64,000 nt of DNA from Chitinophaga niabensis (lineage in GTDB: Bacteria; Bacteroidota; Bacteroidia; Chitinophagales; Chitinophagaceae), in contig JAFIGY010000009.1 in NCBI GenBank assembly GCA_017849435.1, positions 1 through 64,000 of the forward strand, given 5' to 3'. The translations under genes and the position numbers were made by a program. The notes beneath the pieces were generated by a model that ran no database searches, had not been told where the DNA came from, and saw only the letters and a list, made by a program, of their open reading frames with translations. Numbering within the stretch: position 1 is the stretch's first letter; each line of letters opens with the position of its first letter. Below, in pieces: positions 26,007 to 33,651 of the stretch.

Positions 26007-27089
26007 ATGACACTTCCATTTGAAGACACACCTCCTGAAAACCCCTACTATAAAGGAAGAGGCGCACAACTCAATCCGAAGAACAAATACCTGGCGCAGG
26101 AATATGCGCAGGAACACCCTGAAGGTATCGATGAGTGGTGGCAGGCGGATGTGCCCACGCAGGTGATCGAAGAGCGGGCGAAAACGCTGGTGAACAAGGT
26201 GGACAGCCCGGATGTAGGGATGTGGTTCTCCATGAACCCTTATCAGGGATGTGAGCACGGCTGCGTCTATTGCTATGCCCGCAACTCGCATCAATACTGG
26301 GGTTTCAGCGCAGGGCTGGATTTCGAGCGCAAGATCGTGGCCAAGATCAATGCGCCGGAATTGCTGCGGAAATTCCTGAACAACAAGAACTGGACGCCCA
26401 AGCCGTTGTCGCTTTCCGGGAATACCGACTGCTATCAGCCCCTCGAGCGCAAAATGTGGCTGACGCGGCAGTTGCTGGAAGTGGCCTGGGAGTATAAGCA
26501 ACCGGTAGGCATTATCACGAAGAACGCCCTCATCCTGCGGGATAAATACATCCTGCAGAAAATGGCCGAACATCAGCTGGTATGCGTGTATGTATCGCTG
26601 ACTACCTTGCAGGAAGACCTCCGTCAGAAAATGGAACCCCGCACCACCACCGCCCAGCAGCGCCTGCGGATCATGCGGGAGCTGACGGACCTGGGGATCC
26701 CCGTGGGAGTGATGACCGCACCCCTGATCCCCGGCCTCAACGATCACGAAGTGCCCCGCCTGCTGGAAGCGGCCTCAGACCATGGCGCGCGTTCGGCCGG
26801 CTATACTGTAGTACGACTGAACGACGCTGTGAAGATCATCTTCAATGACTGGCTGTACAAGAACTTCCCGGATCGCGCAGATAAAGTATGGCACCTCATC
26901 GAAAGCCTGCATGGCGGACAGGTGAACGACAGCCGTTTTGGGAAACGGATGCGGGGAGAAGGGAATTTTGCAGAGATGATCCGGCAGCAGTTCAAAGTGC
27001 AGACCAAACGATTGGGAATGAACCAGGAGAAATTCGAATTCAACACCTCCCTGTTCCAGCGCCCACAGAGCCAGTTGCGCCTCTTTTGA
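26007..27089 (+). CDS. PA0069-family radical SAM protein
   Basis: 360 residues. The radical SAM Cys triad is CEHGCVYC (Cys82, Cys86, Cys89), giving CxxxCxxC, inside MNPYQGCEHGCVYCYARNSH, typical of the PA0069/Rv2578c group related to spore photoproduct lyase. LSGNTDCYQPLERK and APLIPGLND are further family features. Substrate and function are unknown; relatives are suspected to act in DNA repair or radical chemistry. No SAM-partner gene is adjacent. It has an unusually structured upstream dyad array, suggesting tight control. Confidence 0.9.
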   Translation: MTLPFEDTPPENPYYKGRGAQLNPKNKYLAQEYAQEHPEGIDEWWQADVPTQVIEERAKTLVNKVDSPDVGMWFSMNPYQGCEHGCVYCYARNSHQYWGFSAGLDFERKIVAKINAPELLRKFLNNKNWTPKPLSLSGNTDCYQPLERKMWLTRQLLEVAWEYKQPVGIITKNALILRDKYILQKMAEHQLVCVYVSLTTLQEDLRQKMEPRTTTAQQRLRIMRELTDLGIPVGVMTAPLIPGLNDHEVPRLLEAASDHGARSAGYTVVRLNDAVKIIFNDWLYKNFPDRADKVWHLIESLHGGQVNDSRFGKRMRGEGNFAEMIRQQFKVQTKRLGMNQEKFEFNTSLFQRPQSQLRLF

Positions 27090-27234
27090 CAAAGCGGTAA
27101 GATAAAATGTTGAACGATCTTCGTCCTGAAATGCACTGCAGATCGATGTGTTTTGGCGCGGACAGTGCAAGGGCACAACGCTTTTTGAATGAATGAAACC
27201 TACTATCAGAAAGGGTTTGAAGACGTTGCAAGAA

Positions 27235-27258
27235 GTTTCCGGAAGGAAACAATTTTTT
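27235..27258 (+). terminator. Short terminator after the radical SAM gene region
   Basis: GTTTCC (27235-27240), loop GGAA, GGAAAC (27245-27250), then AATTTTTT. It ends transcription from the radical SAM gene or from a short transcript at 27090-27230. A 29-codon ORF (27107-27196) precedes it, without other support. Confidence 0.6.
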
Positions 27259-27269
27259 AATAAAAAAAA

Positions 27270-27301
27270 TTGCGTGCGGAAAAAAATAAGATTTACCTTT
27301 G
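27270..27301 (+). promoter_or_regulatory. Strong Bacteroidota promoter for a tiny gene
   Basis: TTG at 27270-27272, 21 bases, then TACCTTTG at 27294-27301, a full match to TAnnTTTG. It lies 25 bases upstream of the 30-codon ORF at 27326. Confidence 0.65.
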
Positions 27302-27325
27302 TATTCAAAATCAAATCAAAAAGGA

Positions 27326-27418
27326 ATGTCACGCAATTGTACATATAAGCTGAAGGTCTCAAAGCGCATGCAGAAGCAGGCGGCGGGACAATTGCGGGCA
27401 TGTTATAACTGGAGCTGA
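27326..27418 (+). CDS. Tiny basic protein, 30 residues, unknown
   Basis: The ATG at 27326 follows AAAAAGGA and is read to TGA at 27416-27418. The peptide (MSRNCTYKLKVSKRMQKQAA...CYNWS) is basic, has two Cys and no membrane segment. Support comes from context: a consensus promoter ends 25 bases before the ATG and a perfect terminator begins 30 bases after the stop. The transcript would be only ~180 bases, so a regulatory RNA with an incidental ORF is the alternative. No family was recognised. Confidence 0.45.
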   Translation: MSRNCTYKLKVSKRMQKQAAGQLRACYNWS

Positions 27419-27447
27419 CAAGCAAAGAGCTATCAAAAGATATAACA

Positions 27448-27485
27448 AAAAGGTCCCGCAGATAAGATGCGGGACCTTTTTCTTT
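27448..27485 (+). terminator. Strong terminator after the 30-residue ORF
   Basis: A perfect 13-bp stem pairs 27448-27460 with 27468-27480 around a 7-base loop (GATAAGA) and is followed by TCTTT. Confidence 0.9.
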
Positions 27486-27491
27486 GTGCTG

Positions 27492-27599
27492 ATGAAGAAA
27501 GATATGTTTGATACACTGTCTGTAGAGCGATGCAAGGCAAATGCGTCAGGGGAAAGGTATGCGTTACCGCCCCGGCGGAGAAGGTATGTTATGATGTAA
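27492..27599 (+). CDS. Tiny ORF, 35 residues, unknown
   Basis: ATG at 27492 to TAA at 27597-27599. The peptide starts MKKDMFDTLSVERCKANASG and ends with an Arg-rich run and YVMM. It is boxed between two terminators (27448-27485 and 27623-27658), which implies a separate short transcript. No promoter consensus was found in the few bases before it, so it may be read-through or part of a small RNA. No family recognised. Confidence 0.28.
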   Translation: MKKDMFDTLSVERCKANASGERYALPPRRRRYVMM

Positions 27600-27622
27600 A
27601 CGAAGGTTTAACGTTATTATAT

Positions 27623-27658
27623 AGCCCGGTCCGCTGAAATGCGCGCCGGGCTTTTTTT
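27623..27658 (+). terminator. Terminator after the 35-residue ORF
   Basis: AGCCCGG (27623-27629) pairs with CCGGGCT (27646-27652), with partial pairing inside the loop, and is followed by a run of T to 27658. Confidence 0.8.
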
Positions 27659-27750
27659 ATAGCCGGTGTGGAAAAAAGAGGGAATGAACATCTGTATATA
27701 ACCGGTAAGCGCTTTTGTGAAAGAGTGATTACCCCCAAAAAACAAGAGCA

Positions 27751-28326
27751 ATGAGAAACGTAGTACAATTCGTAAGAGAGGCCCTGATCAACAATTTCCG
27801 GGAACTGGACCGCTGGTTCCAGCAGGATGTGGTGTTGCTGCACTACAAACCATCGAAGGAACAATGGAGTATACGCGAGGTATTGGAACACATCAGTCTT
27901 ACCAACTACTTCCTGTTACTCACCATCAACAAAAGCACGCGCAGAGCATTGGAGCGCAAGCTGGACGGGCTCATTATCATGCCGTCGAAGGATTATGAGG
28001 AAAAGTTCCGGCAAATAGAAGTGGTGAGCAGCAAATCCTTCGGCTGGGTGAACCCGGCACATCTGGAGCCCTCAGGCACCAGAGATATGGCAGAGGTAAG
28101 AACATTGCTCAAGCAACAGTTTGCACAATGCATGTATAATCTCAGCCTGCTCAAGAACGGAGAAGGAAGACTGGTGCATACGATGATGACGGTGAACGAT
28201 CTTGGCAAGCTGGATATCTATCAATATATCTTTTTCCTCACACGGCATATTGAAAGACATCTGGCGCAAATGCGGGAACTGCGCGAACAATTTGAAGAAA
28301 GCGCAGTGCTGCTTGGAGTCGATTAG
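27751..28326 (+). CDS. DinB-like four-helix-bundle protein
   Basis: 191 residues. The DinB_2-like pattern is visible: an N-terminal helix (VREALINNFRELDRWFQQ), LLHYKPSKEQWSIREVLEHI with the first candidate metal His, and RHIERHLAQMRELREQF near the C-terminus with two further His. The fold uses a His triad to hold a divalent metal. Members include thiol transferases and many stress-induced proteins of unknown role. No signal peptide, so cytoplasmic. It is monocistronic, ending at a terminator 30 bases after the stop. Confidence 0.75.
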   Translation: MRNVVQFVREALINNFRELDRWFQQDVVLLHYKPSKEQWSIREVLEHISLTNYFLLLTINKSTRRALERKLDGLIIMPSKDYEEKFRQIEVVSSKSFGWVNPAHLEPSGTRDMAEVRTLLKQQFAQCMYNLSLLKNGEGRLVHTMMTVNDLGKLDIYQYIFFLTRHIERHLAQMRELREQFEESAVLLGVD

Positions 28327-28355
28327 ATACGAAACGGTAAAGGGTTAATCCCCTG

Positions 28356-28386
28356 CCCGCTCCGGTCAATCGGGGCGGGTTTTTTT
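28356..28386 (+). terminator. Terminator after the DinB-like gene
   Basis: CCCGCTCCG (28356-28364) pairs with CGGGGCGGG (28371-28379), with one G-U pair, around a 6-base loop, and is followed by seven T. Confidence 0.88.
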
Positions 28387-28408
28387 ATGAACATTAAAAA
28401 ATACAAAA

Positions 28409-28603
28409 ATGAAAAAGAACCATAAACCATCTGATCATATTGAACGGTTCAACCGCTTTGCGGCGTTGTCCGTGAACTACAATGTACGGTATGATGGGCA
28501 GTACGACAGCGAAGGCGGACGTTTTTTGAAAGCGCTCCTCGTGTACGCCACAACGCCGCGGAAAAGAAAACGTAAAACAGGTCCGGCCAAAGCGCCGCAA
28601 TGA
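28409..28603 (+). CDS. Small basic hypothetical protein, 64 residues
   Basis: It starts MKKNHKPSDHIERFNRFAAL and ends in a Lys/Arg/Pro tail (PRKRKRKTGPAKAPQ). The positively charged tail suggests nucleic-acid or ribosome contact, which is inference only. It follows the DinB terminator by 22 bases and lies upstream of the short gene leading into rtcB. The family is not recognised. Its codon use looks ordinary and the frame stays open for its whole length. Confidence 0.5.
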   Translation: MKKNHKPSDHIERFNRFAALSVNYNVRYDGQYDSEGGRFLKALLVYATTPRKRKRKTGPAKAPQ

Positions 28604-28679
28604 CCTGTATCACAGAACATTTAATTCGCTCAGATGGAAAATAATTCCTCACAACCTGTTATTATCTTATCCGGACAGT

Positions 28680-28895
28680 GTGCTCATCATCGAAGACGCG
28701 GAGAACATCATTTTGATCGCGCAATATGAATTCAGACCGCTGTCTGAACAGAAAGCAGCACTGCTTTCCAGCCACCTGGGATACGAAACGCCCGTGAACA
28801 GGGTGATGAGCCTCGCGGAGATTACACATCAACATGAAAGGACATTCGAGAAAGAAAATGTGCGGATCGGGTTTAGGGTCCATTGCACAAATTGA
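28680..28895 (+). CDS. Small protein upstream of rtcB, uncertain 5' end
   Basis: 71 residues from a GTG at 28680. The frame is open back to 28530, but no ATG, GTG or TTG lies there. Coding character clearly precedes the GTG. An ATG at 28634 opens the +1-related frame (MENNSSQPVIILSGQ) and would join this frame if one base near 28679 were skipped. A rare start, a frameshift or an assembly indel are all possible. The body (ENIILIAQYEFRPLSEQKAA) looks well folded and acidic. It ends 9 bases before rtcB, so the two are probably one operon. Confidence 0.55.
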   Translation: MLIIEDAENIILIAQYEFRPLSEQKAALLSSHLGYETPVNRVMSLAEITHQHERTFEKENVRIGFRVHCTN

Positions 28896-28904
28896 CACAA
28901 CAAC

Positions 28905-30311
28905 ATGGCAAAGTTAAAACTAAGGGGGAAAGACCTCCGTCACATAGGATACCCGGAAGGACCGGTGATCAGTGTAGCCATCACCGTTATGGAACAGCAT
29001 TACAGGCATCATTCGCTGGAAGCGGCACTGGCATTGCTGGAACGTATCCTGCAGGAGCCGGCCGCATACCGGGAAGAAGAACATCTCGGCAGAATCGCGG
29101 AGAAGCTGATCGTGGAGCCTTCCACCGAGATCGCATTGCGTGAGGCACCGATGGATTATGCGGTGTACGGCAAAGCATTTATCGATGACGGCGCGCTTCG
29201 CCAGATGGATAACGCTATGCGGCTGCCGGTTACCGCCGCCGGTGCGCTGATGCCGGATGCGCATCAGGGATATGGATTGCCGATAGGCGGGGTACTGGCA
29301 GTGCGGAACGCCGTAATCCCATATGGTGTAGGCGTGGATATCGGTTGCCGGATGTGCCTGAGTATCCTCGATATTCCACAGGAACAGCTGGAAAAGAACG
29401 CCTCCATGTTCAAACGGGAACTGATCGCGGGAACCGTGTTCGGCGCAGGTGCTGAATGGAAGCCGCGGCTGGAAGACGAAGTACTGGAAAACCCATTGTT
29501 CGGGGAGATCGGTTTACTGAAGTATCTGCACGGAAAGGCGGCGGCTCAGTTGAGCACCTCGGGTTCAGGGAACCATTTCGTGGAATGGGGATGGGTAGAT
29601 GTTGCGGATAATTGGGAGGTGTTGCCGCGAGGGCGCTACCTTGGGTTATTGTCGCACTCCGGCTCCCGTGGCCTCGGAGCGCAGATAGCAGGGCATTATA
29701 CGAAGATTGCGCAGGAACTGTGCCCGTTGCCGCAGGCAGTGCGGCATCTTGCCTGGCTGGATCTTGTTAGTGAAGCGGGACAGGAATACTGGCAGGCGAT
29801 GAACCTCGCGGGAGATTACGCATCCGCATGCCACCGGCAGATACACAGGCGGCTGATCAAAGCCGTTGGAGGTCAGCTGATGGCCAGGGTAGAGAACCAT
29901 CATAATTTTGCGTGGAAGGAAATGCACAATGGAGAAGAACTGATCGTGCACCGGAAAGGTGCTACACCTGCGGGTGCAGGGGTGATGGGTGTGATCCCCG
30001 GTTCCATGACTGCACCGGGATTCATCGTTCGGGGCCGGGGTGAGCAGGCATCGCTTCATTCCGCTGCTCACGGAGCGGGGCGGCAGATGAGCCGGACCAA
30101 AGCCACGCAATCTTTTACCGGGCATTTGCTATCCAAGATACTCGCCGAGCACAAGGTGAAACTGATCGGAGGCGGACTGGATGAAGCACCGGGCGCATAC
30201 AAGGATATCGAAACTGTGATGGCGGCCCAAACCGCACTCGTGGATGTGATCGGGAAGTTTTATCCGAAGATCGTGCGGATGGCAGAGAGCGGCGAGCCGC
30301 GGGAAGATTAA
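28905..30311 (+). CDS. rtcB: RtcB family RNA ligase
   Basis: GTP-dependent ligase joining 2',3'-cyclic phosphate or 3'-phosphate RNA ends to 5'-OH ends. 468 residues. Key residues are intact: DAHQGYGLPIGG; metal Asp/Cys in VGVDIGCRM; His in SGSGNHFVEWG; His in LLSHSGSRGLG; His in ENHHNF; and the guanylylated His in SAAHGAGRQMSR. The N-terminus (~1-80) is a helical stretch unlike the Escherichia enzyme. No archease or RtcA gene is adjacent. A short gene ends 9 bases upstream. Confidence 0.93.
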   Translation: MAKLKLRGKDLRHIGYPEGPVISVAITVMEQHYRHHSLEAALALLERILQEPAAYREEEHLGRIAEKLIVEPSTEIALREAPMDYAVYGKAFIDDGALRQMDNAMRLPVTAAGALMPDAHQGYGLPIGGVLAVRNAVIPYGVGVDIGCRMCLSILDIPQEQLEKNASMFKRELIAGTVFGAGAEWKPRLEDEVLENPLFGEIGLLKYLHGKAAAQLSTSGSGNHFVEWGWVDVADNWEVLPRGRYLGLLSHSGSRGLGAQIAGHYTKIAQELCPLPQAVRHLAWLDLVSEAGQEYWQAMNLAGDYASACHRQIHRRLIKAVGGQLMARVENHHNFAWKEMHNGEELIVHRKGATPAGAGVMGVIPGSMTAPGFIVRGRGEQASLHSAAHGAGRQMSRTKATQSFTGHLLSKILAEHKVKLIGGGLDEAPGAYKDIETVMAAQTALVDVIGKFYPKIVRMAESGEPRED

Positions 30312-30312
30312 A

Positions 30313-30341
30313 AAAGGCTCCGTGTGATGCGGAGCCTTTCC
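30313..30341. terminator. Bidirectional terminator between rtcB and fcl
   Basis: AAAGGCTCCG (30313-30322) pairs perfectly with CGGAGCCTTT (30330-30339) around a 7-base loop. Confidence 0.88.
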
Positions 30342-31265
30342 TTATTTCAGAAATTTATCTTCGTACACTTTCCGGATCCCTTCTTCCAGCGGGATCGTGG
30401 CTTTCCAGCCCAGGGTGTGTAGTTTTGAAACATCCATCAGCTTACGGGGAGTACCATCCGGCTTGGTACTGTCAAACTGCAATTCCCCTTCATATCCTAC
30501 GATCTTTTTGATCATACGCGCCAGGTCTGCAATACTGATGTCTTCACCCACACCGATGTTCACGAATCCCGGCTCATTATAGGTTTGCATGAGGAAAAAG
30601 CAGGCGTCGGCCATATCATCCGCATGCAGGAATTCGCGGAGTGGTGTGCCGGTTCCCCAGATGGTAACGGCGGGCTCTCCATTAAGTTTGGCCTCATGAA
30701 ACTTCCGCAGCAGGGCCGGAAGCACATGGGATTTTTGCAGATCATAGTTGTCGTTAGGCCCATAGAGGTTCGTGGGCATCACGGAGATGAAATTAGCGCC
30801 ATATTGAGAACGGTAGGCATCACAGAGTTTGATGCCGGCTATTTTTGCGATGGCGTATGGTTCGTTGGTAGGCTCCAGTAGTCCCGTCAGCAGGTATTCT
30901 TCTTTCAGGGGCTGTGGAGCGAGTTTGGGATAGATGCAGGAAGAGCCGAGGAACAACAATTTTTTGACCCCTTGTGCGTAGGCCTGATGGATCACATTGC
31001 TCTGGATCATCAGGTTGTCGTAGAGGAATTCCGCTCTGTAGGTATTGTTGGCCACGATGCCGCCCACTTTTGCGGCCGCCAGGAAAACGTAATCCGGGCG
31101 CTCGCGTTGGAAAAAGGCTGTGGCGGCGGATTGATCGCGGAGGTCGAGTTCATCGGAAGTGCTGGTGACAATGTTGTGAAAACCGGCTTTCTCCAGTCTT
31201 CTTTTGATGGCGGAGCCCACCATCCCTCTGTGTCCCGCTATATATATCTTTTCGTGTTGCTGCAT
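30342..31265 (-). CDS. fcl: GDP-L-fucose synthase
   Basis: NADPH-dependent epimerase-reductase that turns GDP-4-keto-6-deoxy-D-mannose into GDP-L-fucose. 307 residues, usual length. An extended [21 protein letters not shown] is the nucleotide-binding GxxGxxG, the catalytic Ser sits in LGSSCIYP, and YxxxK is YAIAKIAG. The C-terminus ([16 protein letters not shown]) is typical. It lies 3 bases after gmd, which makes its substrate. Confidence 0.97.
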   Translation of the reverse strand: MQQHEKIYIAGHRGMVGSAIKRRLEKAGFHNIVTSTSDELDLRDQSAATAFFQRERPDYVFLAAAKVGGIVANNTYRAEFLYDNLMIQSNVIHQAYAQGVKKLLFLGSSCIYPKLAPQPLKEEYLLTGLLEPTNEPYAIAKIAGIKLCDAYRSQYGANFISVMPTNLYGPNDNYDLQKSHVLPALLRKFHEAKLNGEPAVTIWGTGTPLREFLHADDMADACFFLMQTYNEPGFVNIGVGEDISIADLARMIKKIVGYEGELQFDSTKPDGTPRKLMDVSKLHTLGWKATIPLEEGIRKVYEDKFLK

Positions 31266-31268
31266 ACC

Positions 31269-32390
31269 CTATTCAAACTGGTTCAAAACTTTATACCCGG
31301 CGTCCTTCAATAACTTTTCTCTTTTGAAAAGTTCGATATCAGCCGCTACCATTTCCTTCACGAGCCTGGCAAGATCATACTCCGGCTGCCAACCCAGCTG
31401 TTTGCGGGCTTTTGTGGGATCGCCGATCAGCAGGTCCACTTCTGTGGGTCTGAAGTAACGGGGATCAACGGCCACTACCTCCTGACCCGGTTTCAGCGGA
31501 TAGGCGGGATTGGTGCTTGTTTTTACGATCCCTTTTTCCGTTGCGCCCGATCCTGTGAACTCAAGCTCCACGCCCGTTTCTGCAAAGCTCAGCCGGATAA
31601 AGTCCCGTACTGTATTAGTAATGCCGGTGGCAATCACGTAATCCTCTGGCTTCTCCTGTTGCAGCATGAGCCACATCGCTTTTACATAATCTTTGGCATG
31701 TCCCCAATCGCGCTTCGCATCCAGGTTACCCATAAAGAGTTTGTCCTGCATACCCAGCGCGATCTTTGCCACGCCGCGGGTGATCTTGCGGGTTACGAAG
31801 GTTTCTCCGCGCAGGGGGCTCTCATGATTGAAGAGGATACCGTTGCAGGCGAACATATTATAGGCTTCCCGGTAGTTCACGGTGATCCAGTAGGCGTACA
31901 TTTTAGCCACCGCGTAAGGAGACCGTGGATAGAAGGGGGTTTTCTCTGACTGGGGGATCTCCTGCACCATGCCGTACAGCTCGGAAGTAGAGGCCTGGTA
32001 GACCCGCGTTTTTTGGGTCAGTCCTAACAGCCGTACCGCTTCGAGGATGCGGAGTGTGCCTATACCGTCAACATCCGCCGTATATTCCGGCGTTTCAAAG
32101 CTTACCTGTACGTGGCTCATGGCGCCGAGGTTGTAGATCTCGTCAGGTTGCACTTCCTGAATGATGCGGATAATATTGGCGGAGTCGGAAAGATCGCCGT
32201 AATGAAGTTTCAGATGAACATTCTGCTCATGCGGATCCTGATAAAGGTGGTCGATCCTGTCCGTATTAAAAAGCGAGGTCCGGCGTTTGATACCATGTAC
32301 CTCGTACCCTTTTTTCAGCAGTAACTCTGTTAAATATGCACCATCCTGGCCTGTAATACCTGTGATTAATGCTTTTTTCATTGATGGCAT
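31269..32390 (-). CDS. gmd: GDP-mannose 4,6-dehydratase
   Basis: First step from GDP-D-mannose toward GDP-L-fucose and other 6-deoxy sugars. 373 residues. GxxGxxG is [20 protein letters not shown]; the active-site region has QASTSELYG and YxxxK in [10 protein letters not shown]; and [13 protein letters not shown] is the conserved substrate loop. Two ATGs (32390 and 32381) are possible starts, three codons apart. With fcl it forms a complete fucose donor pair, placed several genes away from the main polysaccharide locus. Confidence 0.97.
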   Translation of the reverse strand: MPSMKKALITGITGQDGAYLTELLLKKGYEVHGIKRRTSLFNTDRIDHLYQDPHEQNVHLKLHYGDLSDSANIIRIIQEVQPDEIYNLGAMSHVQVSFETPEYTADVDGIGTLRILEAVRLLGLTQKTRVYQASTSELYGMVQEIPQSEKTPFYPRSPYAVAKMYAYWITVNYREAYNMFACNGILFNHESPLRGETFVTRKITRGVAKIALGMQDKLFMGNLDAKRDWGHAKDYVKAMWLMLQQEKPEDYVIATGITNTVRDFIRLSFAETGVELEFTGSGATEKGIVKTSTNPAYPLKPGQEVVAVDPRYFRPTEVDLLIGDPTKARKQLGWQPEYDLARLVKEMVAADIELFKREKLLKDAGYKVLNQFE

Positions 32391-32433
32391 GATTTAATCC
32401 CGGCAAAAATAGCATTTAAAAGCATCCGGGGTA

Positions 32434-32462
32434 GAAAAAACGCCCCGGGTCAGCGGGGCGTT
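32434..32462 (-). terminator. Terminator of the DUF5009 gene
   Basis: Read on the minus strand, AACGCCCC (32462-32455) pairs with GGGGCGTT (32446-32439) and is followed by a run of T to 32434. Confidence 0.85.
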
Positions 32463-32472
32463 CCGGATAAGA

Positions 32473-33600
32473 TCAAACGCGGATATATATTTTTTTTCTG
32501 TCCATCCACCAACCTAATAGCCAGAACAGTAATACATGGAAGATGGCAAAAAGCAAAGAGCCCGGATAATCGCCAAAAGCCGGCTGGAAAACATGGGAAT
32601 AAAACCAGCTGTAGAAACCTTCATGCTTTTCGCCCAGGCGGATGAGGCCGTAAGTTTTAACGAGCACACCGGACATTACAAAGATGAAAAGCGGATTTTT
32701 GCCGAACACTTCAAAGAAATAAGTACCCTTGCGCCAGCCTTTCATTTCGATCAGATAGATGAAAACAGACAGCAACAGCGTGGCTATGCCAACCGTATAC
32801 AGTACATAGGAGCTTGTCCAGATTTTCTTGTTGATCGGGAAAACAGTACCCCAGAGGAGGCCCAGTACGATAAATATGCTTCCGCCGATCACCAGCTTCA
32901 TCAACATAGTGGGAGATTGCCGGTTCTGTTGTACAAAACGGCCCACGAGGTAACCGAAGATCACATTGCCTATTGCCGGCAGTGTGCTCAGCAGACCCTC
33001 CGGATCAAACGCTACGCCTTCGCCATGGTACATGTGATTTTCACCGAGGATCATTTTGTCGATATCCGTTCCAAGGTATCCTGCCAGGCTGTAGGGATCG
33101 CTTCCTCCGAAGAAACCGAGTATGCCCCAGTAGCCGAACAGCAGCACGATAGCGGCAATGAGGGCTCCCTTCGGCCTGAGGTAATGTATCAGCAGGGCAC
33201 CAATGCCATAGCAAAGGGCGATGCGCTGTAACACACCGAGGATACGGAGTTTGTCGAACCCTTTGAATACGAGGTCTCCTGCCTCATTGTATTTCACAAA
33301 GGGGAAGGCGTTCAGGAAAAGGCCGATCAGGAAGATGAGCAGGGTGCGCTTGAATATTTTACCGAGTACGGCGGCGTTGCCCAGCGCATCGTATTTCTTC
33401 ATGGCAAAGCTCATGGCATTGCCGACCGCGAAAAGGAAAAAAGGGAATACAAGGTCTGTGGGCGTGCATCCGTCCCATTTGGCGTGCCGGAAAGGTGCGT
33501 ACACGTAACCCCAGCTGCCCGGGTTGTTCACAAGGATCATACCGGCAACGGTAAGCCCGCGGAAAACGTCCAGGGATAGAAAACGTTGATTCTGGTTCAT
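32473..33600 (-). CDS. Membrane acyltransferase-like protein (DUF5009/COG4299)
   Basis: 375 residues from the ATG at 33600; an earlier in-frame ATG at 33633 adds 11 residues. The start RFLSLDVFRGLTVAGMILVN is typical of the COG4299 group related to heparan-alpha-glucosaminide N-acetyltransferase. About ten transmembrane helices are visible. Conserved polar motifs include TPTDLVFPFFLFAVG. Such proteins are thought to move acetyl groups across the inner membrane onto sugars, here possibly onto envelope glycans; that is inference. It lies between gmd and an ABC-F gene. Confidence 0.85.
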   Translation of the reverse strand: MNQNQRFLSLDVFRGLTVAGMILVNNPGSWGYVYAPFRHAKWDGCTPTDLVFPFFLFAVGNAMSFAMKKYDALGNAAVLGKIFKRTLLIFLIGLFLNAFPFVKYNEAGDLVFKGFDKLRILGVLQRIALCYGIGALLIHYLRPKGALIAAIVLLFGYWGILGFFGGSDPYSLAGYLGTDIDKMILGENHMYHGEGVAFDPEGLLSTLPAIGNVIFGYLVGRFVQQNRQSPTMLMKLVIGGSIFIVLGLLWGTVFPINKKIWTSSYVLYTVGIATLLLSVFIYLIEMKGWRKGTYFFEVFGKNPLFIFVMSGVLVKTYGLIRLGEKHEGFYSWFYSHVFQPAFGDYPGSLLFAIFHVLLFWLLGWWMDRKKIYIRV

Positions 33601-33651
33601 ATTGGCATGGGTTTGTCTTAAAGATAAGGACATCTTCGGAGTATCCTGCCG

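Noticed and set aside
27107-27196. 29-codon ORF after the radical SAM gene
   Set aside because: No promoter or ribosome site supports it as a gene; kept only as part of the tiny-unit observation.
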